The notes beneath the pieces were generated by a model that did not search any database, had not been told where the DNA came from, and saw only the letters and a program-made list of their open reading frames with translations. A stretch of DNA of 40,126 nucleotides. Origin: Azolla pinnata. Taxonomy: Eukaryota > Streptophyta > Polypodiopsida > Salviniales > Salviniaceae. Positions 34,531-40,126 of the stretch are shown here, one piece after another (positions within the stretch are counted from its first letter, which is position 1; each line of letters starts with the position of its first letter). The position numbers and the translations under genes were made by a program. The stretch covers positions 1 to 40,126 of the forward strand of contig JBBBWG010033263.1 in assembly GCA_037176905.1 (NCBI GenBank), given 5' to 3'.

Positions 34531-34916
34531 AGTAAGGGAAACGATTAGACCTATTTTTCGTTTGTCATTTTCCAAGCTCGTCACCCACATCGTTTCTCGA
34601 CTGATTACATTAGAACATTGATCGTATTTCTCTCATGTCATTATTTAAGATTTGTAACATGTTTGAATGTGATTATGAATCGTTATATGGAGATTTACAT
34701 TTAGAGTCTTGGCAACATTTAGGCGCACCGTATTCATTTTAAGAGAATGAATCTATGTCATTGGCAGTTGTGAGATCATATATAACTCTTTGTTTCATGC
34801 CCATAACACAAGGTCGCTGATAAAAACTCTTCTCTTCTTCTTCTCTTTTGTAATACTGTCCTCTCATCAAACTATTGTAGAGCCCTCGCTCGATGAATCG
34901 CGGCCTTGATGTCATC
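34531..34916. other. Intergenic stretch, nothing recognised
   Basis: AT-rich DNA between the satellite-like array and the palindromic repeat. I see no gene, RNA or clear repeat here. Confidence 0.5.
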
Positions 34917-35034
34917 ATTGATTGATCAATCAATCGACAAGCTTTGTTATCATCACCAATCACTAAATCGATTGATCAATCGATCAACAAGCTTTGTTAT
35001 CATCACCAGCCACTCAATCGATCAATCTGCTCTA
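34917..35034. repeat. 50-bp tandem repeat with perfect 18-bp palindromes
   Basis: ATTGATTGATCAATCAAT (34917-34934) and ATCGATTGATCAATCGAT (34967-34984) are each perfect palindromes, 50 bp apart. Each is followed by CAAGCTTTGTTATCATCACC (GCTTTG at 34941 and 34991) and a CACT(A/C)AATCGAT stretch. A partial third palindrome (AATCGATCAATC) follows the second copy. Confidence 0.9.
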
Positions 35035-35859
35035 CTATCGTCCGATAATGCACATGTAGAGAATAAGGTAAACACAAGTATCACAATAACTCTAAAGAAC
35101 AAAAACAGAGGTCTTCAGGACCTTTAAGCACTGATGCAAAGGCACAAGGATATAACATGAGATGTAACTGGGAAAAAGGAAACAGCTCCAAACCACAACG
35201 ATGTAACCAAAACTACATCACAGCCAAAAAAAGCTTTTTGCATTGTTGACTTAAGAGTTAGAAGTTTGTTTTCCTTCTAATCTGGTTCACTATTTCACTT
35301 TCGATATAAGAAAAAGCACAAAGATTAAGAGGACATCTAAATCCTAGCAATGCAGAAAGCTCAAAATGCATACCAATACTCGAAGGTAGCTCAACTGCAA
35401 CACATGATTTGCCAGATGACGCATTCAGAAAAAGATCAGAGAATGTATGTGTGTATGTATATGCTTACAGTGGCAAAATTGATCGATTGATGCTTTTTTG
35501 ATGGCGCAAGAGAGATTATAGTAGTACCTAGTTTCAAAACAGGTATGATCCGTCATGACTACATGTAAACTCGGCCATGGAAACTGTATCTCGATCACAT
35601 ATGCATGGATAGCGAGGGTATTAGCATCATGCCGCTCTCCTTCTTGTCTTGCTTGTAAACCTCATGGTATGACAACCGATGTTGTCATAGTTCTTCGACA
35701 AAATCGAGGATGACGATTAGTACCAGTTTTGCATCCAAGCTCAGCATCTTCGACAGACAAACCCTAGCCTCGGATCCATAGGAAATGGCCATATACTCGA
35801 GCATCGTAAGCATGCTTTGTGTCGAGAAGAAGCAAGGGCCCAGCGAAGAAGTCCATATC
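35035..35859. other. Intergenic DNA and 3' region of the THA8-type gene
   Basis: About 820 bp without a supported gene. The right part is presumably 3' UTR of the leftward THA8-type gene. Two ORFs overlapping its end (35685-35888 minus, 35785-36507 plus) are shadows. Confidence 0.6.
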
Positions 35860-37825
35860 TCAATCGCTTTCATCAGTTTCAGCATCATCGCTCGTTTCCT
35901 GGCTTTCTACATCGCTTCCTCCATCCTCTGCGTCCGACTCCTCTTCCCGGTACTTCTCCTTGTCGTCGACGATCCCTTCGTAGAACTCCAAGTACTCCTT
36001 CTTGATCTTTGCTCTGAGCTCTCTTTTCCCCATCTTCTTCAAATACCTGAGGAGGACCTTGAAGGCCGGCAAATCGGGCGGAACTATGCCCCGCCTCATC
36101 TGATCGAAGGTTTCCATAGCCTGGGGGAGCATTCCGCACTGAAGATACGCGGTCATCACTTCGGTGAGGCAAAGGCTATCGGGCGGCAATCCTTCGGTTT
36201 TCATGTCCCTGAGGATGGTTTCGCATTCCGACACTCTCTTGTTGCGTGCGAGGCAGCACAGCATGTCCTTGTAAAAGTAGGTGTCCGGCTTGTACCACAC
36301 CTCTTTCCGCACCATTTGGAAAATCTGAGAAGGAAAAACATTGGCATTAAGTTTCGCACGATTTCTGACAGTATAACAAATAATTTCTCGGTTGCTTTAT
36401 CGTCGAATCGACCACTTTCATGTCACATACATGCACATATCAATCACATGACACACCTCCGCTGCATACATCACCACAAATCGAGACCTCATCTGAAGTT
36501 TGAATGAACTACATGGCTACATCACCATAATGAAACCTCAGGGGTGAACTATATGGCCATATTTGGATATTGATCGCACGACATATCTTTCAAAATTTCA
36601 CCTGGACAACATGTCCACATTCGTGTCTTGATCACATGACACATCTTAGTTAGCTGTGCATCACACAAACGAAAACCTGCCCGAATTACACGCTGCATTT
36701 GCATAATGATCACATGACACATGCTTTTGCTACATCACAGATGGTAAACTCGCCTGAACTACGTATATGCTACATTCACATAGGGATCACACGACATGTC
36801 AAACATTGAGATCTCGCCCAAGCTACATGCCAACATTCACATCTTGACCACATAACACATCATTGATACATTACATATTAAGCCCTCACCTGAACTACAT
36901 GCCACTTCCACATATCGATCGCACGACACAACTTAGCTCCGTCATACAGCAGAAACCCTAAACCCACATATCGATCCCGTGGCACATCTTAGTTTCCTCA
37001 TACTACAGAAACCCTGAACCCACATTATCAATCGCATGACACATCTTAGCCCCATTACATAACAAAAACCCTGAACCCGCATTATCGATCGCATGACCAC
37101 ATCTTAGCTCCATCACATAACAAAAACCCTGAACCCGCATTATCGATCGCATGACCACATCTTAGCTCCATGGCATAACACCGCCTGAGCTACATACCGC
37201 TTGCATATGTTTTCCAGCATCTAGGCAATGGAGCATAGGGATTGTCTCTGGAACTACATGCTTCTGTTCTCCTTATGTTTCCAGGCATGCAAGCTATGGC
37301 CCATCTATCAGTTCTCTCCAGAGCTATACTCCTCACCGTGCACAGAACTAGGACCTGAACTAAACGTGCCACATTGTGCACCAAACGGAGATCTCTTTGT
37401 CGTCCCAACACCGCTCTCACTGGTCTCCTTTCTCTCTGCTCTTCTTCACTAACCTTTAGAGCCAACTCCACTTCGTGCTGCCTCTGCAACTCCCGGAGGA
37501 CGGCGAGCAAGTCCGTCTTGAGCAGACGCGCAGCCTTGAGCTGGAGGACGTTGCCGAGCCGGGCGCTGTCCTGCTTGGCGCGCTTGACGTCGCAGAGGAC
37601 GTGGAGGGCCTCTTTCCCGATGCCCTTCTTCCCTCTCCAGAGGGGGCCACGGGGGCGGGAATGGGGGCGGGCGGTGGCCTGAAGGCAGGCGGCAGCCGGT
37701 CTCCGGCTGTCGTGCAGGTTGCTGGGAGGGATGAAGGCGCGGCAGAGGGAGGAGGAGGCGATGGCGATGGCGATGGCGATGGCGCTGGCGCGACGGGAAG
37801 GAGGAGCTCGCAGGAACAGAGCCAT
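35860..37825 (-). CDS. THA8-type pentatricopeptide repeat protein, plastid
   Basis: The THA8/THA8-like family are short PPR proteins; maize THA8 is needed for splicing of particular chloroplast group II introns. Exon 1 is 37825-37454 and exon 2 is 36324-35860. They join in frame to 278 aa across a 1129-bp intron (donor AAG|GTTAGT, acceptor TTCTCAG). Residues 1 to about 55 form a Ser/Ala/Arg transit-peptide-like region with an (AI)n run. The family signature GPLWRGKKGIGKEALHVL is at 60-77, followed by RLLKTDLLAVLRELQRQHEVELALKIF. PPR motifs lie near 138-172 (PDTYFYKDMLCCLARNKR) and 173-207. Residues about 243-278 are a very acidic Asp/Glu/Ser tail not expected in the flowering-plant proteins I recall. 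I cannot separate THA8 from THA8-like, so no symbol is given. Confidence 0.88.
36420..37190. repeat. Decayed minisatellite filling the THA8-type intron
   Basis: The motif ATC(A/G)CA(T/C)(G/A)ACACAT, followed by CTTAGC and later CCTGAACTACAT-like sequence, recurs through the intron at loose 60-90 bp spacing. Toward the right it becomes regular: CTGAACCC(A/G)CATTATC begins at 37014, 37071 and 37129 (period 57-58 bp), and the last two copies are nearly identical over the unit. Telomere-like AAACCCTAAACCC and AAACCCTGAACCC occur within the later units. Confidence 0.8.
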
Positions 37826-37880
37826 GAAACAGAGGAAGAAGAATGGAGGAAGAAGAAGAAGAAGAAGAAGAAGAAGAAGG
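37757..37880. repeat. GCGATG repeat in transit peptide and (GAA)n leader run
   Basis: On the + strand a GCGATG hexamer repeat (about 37757-37785) encodes, on the minus strand, the alternating Ala-Ile run of the THA8-type transit peptide. A (GAA)n run at about 37847-37880 is (TTC)n in the sense leader, just upstream of the start codon at 37825. Confidence 0.9.
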
Positions 37881-37902
37881 AAGAAGGAGAAAGGCTTTTG
37901 GG

Positions 37903-38198
37903 AAACCCTAAACCCTAAACAAACCCTAAACCCTAAACAAACCCCCTAAACCCTAAACCAAACCCTAAACCCTAAACCCTAAACCCTAAACAAATCCTAA
38001 ACCCTAAACAAACCCTAAACCACCCTAAACCCTAAACCTACAAAAACCCTAAACCCTAAACAAACCCTAAACCACCCTAAACCCCTAAACCCTAAACCAC
38101 CCTAAACCCCTAAACCCCTAAACCACCCTAAACCCTAAACCTACAAAAACCCTAAACCCTAAACCCTAAACCTACATAAACCCTAAACCCTAAACCCT
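37903..38198. repeat. Interstitial telomere-type repeat array (CCCTAAA)
   Basis: About 295 bp of CCCTAAA units, interrupted by variants such as CCCCTAAA, CACCCTAAA, AACAAACCC and CCTACAAAAACCC. A composite block (ACCACCCTAAACCCTAAACC, then TACAAAAACCC) appears near 38021 and again near 38116, showing higher-order duplication. The array begins about 78 bp upstream of the THA8-type start codon, in its leader or promoter. Confidence 0.95.
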
Positions 38199-38279
38199 GC
38201 CGTTGGATTGTAATAGAATGAGCCGAATCAATCTCTTCAATAGTTTACGCACTTACGGGAAGGAACCGTGGGAATGTGG

Positions 38280-38816
38280 GCAACCACATGCACATGCACA
38301 TACACATACATGCACACGCACAAGCACATGCACATGCACATGCACACGCACATGCACACATCCATTTATGCACATGCACATGCACATACAATCACACAAG
38401 CACATGCACATGCACAGACACGCGCATGCACATACATGCACATACATGCACATGCACAGACACGCACATGCCCACATCCATGCACACATACATGTGCAAC
38501 CAGTGCGCGCATGCATAATGCACATGAGCGCGCGTGCACGCCTCGCATGCACACATGCATGTGCAATGAGTGCGCGCATGCATACGCACCATCCATGCCC
38601 ATGCACATAAACCCTGATGACGCACATGCATGCACATCCACATAAGGCGCATGCGCATCCATGCCCATGCACATAAACCCTGATGATGCACATGCATGCA
38701 CATCCAAATAAGGCGCATGCACATGCATGCACATCCACATTAAGGCGCATGCACATGCATGCAAGTGCACATGCACATGCATGCATGCACATGCACATGC
38801 ATGCACATAGAAGAAG
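38280..38816. repeat. CATGCA-rich repeat array
   Basis: About 535 bp of CATGCA/CACATG hexamers with nested longer units: a 66-bp unit starting CATCCATGCCC at 38590 and 38656, and a unit starting (C/G)AGTGCGCGCATGCAT at about 38498 and 38567. CATGCATG is the core of the plant RY element bound by B3 factors; whether the array acts that way is unknown. Long His/Cys/Met-rich ORFs on both strands come from the repeat and are not called. Confidence 0.9.
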
Positions 38817-38860
38817 ATACGGGGAAGCGGAGCAGAGACAGAGAGAGAGAGAGAGAGGCC

Positions 38861-39491
38861 ATGGCTATGGCGATGCCGAGCTCTGCTCCGCCCCTGCCCG
38901 TCTCCTTCTTCTTCCTCTCCATCGCCACGAGCAGCAGCAGACCCCTCCTCCTCCATCGCCGCAGCGCAGACGCCCACGGCTTCTCCCTCCCCCGACAGGG
39001 GCGCTTCTCCGTCTCCCTCGGAAGGCGATTGGGTCCCGCGTTCTCCGACGATGACTCGCGGCGGCGCCCTGCCGACCTCCCGGACTTCGCCTTCGAGGAC
39101 GGAATCTTCGAGAGCGCATCAAGTCGCGAGATCTCCGCTGCGCCTCCGGAGCTGGGCCGGAGCCGGAGCAGCTCTCGCAGGAACCCTAGCAGGAGCGAGA
39201 GCGCTGGAGAAGCCGAGGGCAAGGGGGACTTGATCCCTGACGATTGGCGGTTCTTGCAGGACGATCTGCGCAAGACGAAGGTGCAGAGGAGGCGGGAGTC
39301 CCGGATGCAAGAAACTGCCAATCGTCAGCTCAAAGAGCTCAGAGCTCAGATACGGAGGCGGCGAAAGGTGGAGCCATCTCCGACGGAGCACCGGTCATCG
39401 GTTCCTTTCCGGGCGAAGCTTCCTGACAAGGACGAATTGTTAGAGCTCGAGAAAGTGTTAGCACATCGGCCTCTCCGCAGAGATCAAACAG
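38861..39491 (+). CDS. Unrecognised, probably plastid-targeted protein, first exon (partial)
   Basis: I do not recognise the family. From ATG at 38861 the exon runs to a good donor, CAG|GTAGGT, at 39491/39492 and gives 210 residues plus one nucleotide; the rest is right of the window. The ORF extends upstream only into the CATGCA repeat, so I chose the ATG that follows a (GA)n leader tract (38840-38857). Residues 1 to about 60 are Ser/Ala/Arg/Leu-rich with few acidic residues, consistent with a chloroplast or mitochondrial transit peptide. Residues about 70-125 are Ser/Arg-rich and disordered-looking. Residues about 128-180 are a charged, coiled-coil-like helix (DDWRFLQDDLRKTKVQRRRE). PDKDELLELEKVLAHRPL near 188-205 looks like conserved sequence entering a domain. 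It is divergently transcribed from the THA8-type gene. Confidence 0.65.
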
Positions 39492-40126
39492 GTAGGTTCA
39501 CTCTTCATCTATCTATCTATCTATCTATCTTTTCATGTATTACATACATGTTTTATCTCTCAGTTGTGAAAAGAAAGAAACAATCTTCCTACATCAGGCA
39601 GTGTTGTGCATCGCATGCACTACCTGTATTCCTTCTTTATCTTTTGATTGGATTCGAAGAAAAGGAGGGGATTGTGTTGGTTGTGTGGAGAAATTCTCGT
39701 GGGGTATGCTTTACCGAATGCTGTCATTTTGCTTGATAAACGTATGAGGTCCGGAGTTTGAGATTGGTTGGTGTCAAATTCCCTCAATCCTGATTTTTAA
39801 ACCTTTTAGTTAATGCTAGTATCATGCAGACAAAAGGACCCTTTTTTATCTGTTGTCTGTACGTGCTGTCCTCATCATTTTCAATGTGCTTTTGCTAATC
39901 ATTAGTGTGGAATGCGGTTTGGATTTTAATTTGATATCCATACCTATATTGATAGCACTGAAATGCTTTTGGCTGTCAGTGTTTATGTTAATGCTTATGA
40001 TGATGCTAGTCAACTTCCCTCGAGTACACATGAAATTGCAATCTTTCGTGTTATTTAAATGTTTATGTAACTCGATGCCAGCATACTTTCTCCGTTGTCA
40101 CATATACAGTTGCAATCTTTCTGTTC
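39492..40126 (+). other. Intron of the rightmost gene, with (TATC)n
   Basis: After the donor at 39492 there is a short (CTAT)n run at about 39507-39531, then AT-rich sequence. I cannot identify a second exon before the window ends. Confidence 0.55.

Noticed and set aside
38203..38977. Cys/His/Met-rich ORFs in the CATGCA array that look like metal-binding peptides
   Set aside because: All frames of the array stay open because of the hexamer repeat; the same appearance on both strands shows it is compositional.

Overview
The window is nuclear DNA of a land plant. Evidence: multi-exon genes with GT-AG introns, a PRP8 whose sequence is of the green-plant type, two plastid gene-expression proteins (PTAC3/PAP1 and a THA8-type PPR protein), and interstitial repeats of the plant telomere motif CCCTAAA. 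I cannot fix the lineage. A non-flowering plant (bryophyte or lycophyte) seems plausible from protein divergence, but that is a guess. Exon models were built by hand from splice motifs, reading-frame continuity and remembered family sequences; no alignment program was run.

Layout. 1-811: diverged tandem repeats, probably inside an intron. 812-1402 (-): first exon of an unrecognised coiled-coil protein that runs off the left edge. 1403-2100: divergent promoter region. 2100-9156 (+): GLE1 mRNA-export factor, 14 coding exons, 612 aa, with a microsatellite-rich leader and one GC-AG intron. 9157-11880: intergenic DNA ending in about 1 kb of low-complexity repeats. 11890-23284 (+): PRP8, core spliceosome protein, 25 coding exons, 2436 aa, with a leader intron, an enlarged N-terminus and a 72-bp duplication across the stop codon. 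23285-24949: convergent intergenic region with a 37-bp tandem repeat and a perfect heat-shock element. 24950-33163 (-): PTAC3/PAP1, 13 coding exons, 985 aa. 33236-35040: satellite-like array and perfect palindromes. 35860-37825 (-): THA8-type PPR protein, 2 exons, 278 aa, whose intron is largely a decayed minisatellite. 37903-38816: telomere-type array followed by a CATGCA array. 38861-39491 (+): first exon of an unrecognised, probably plastid-targeted protein that runs off the right edge.

How the genes relate. GLE1 and PRP8 act in nuclear mRNA maturation and export. PTAC3 (subunit of the plastid-encoded RNA polymerase complex) and THA8-type (plastid intron splicing in characterised relatives) act in chloroplast gene expression. 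Nothing suggests an operon or joint regulation beyond two divergent promoter regions. I found no convincing tRNA, rRNA, CRISPR or intact transposon. The most unusual content is the repeat landscape in promoters and introns, plus the PRP8 N-terminal novelties. I do not see a clear new multi-gene system.
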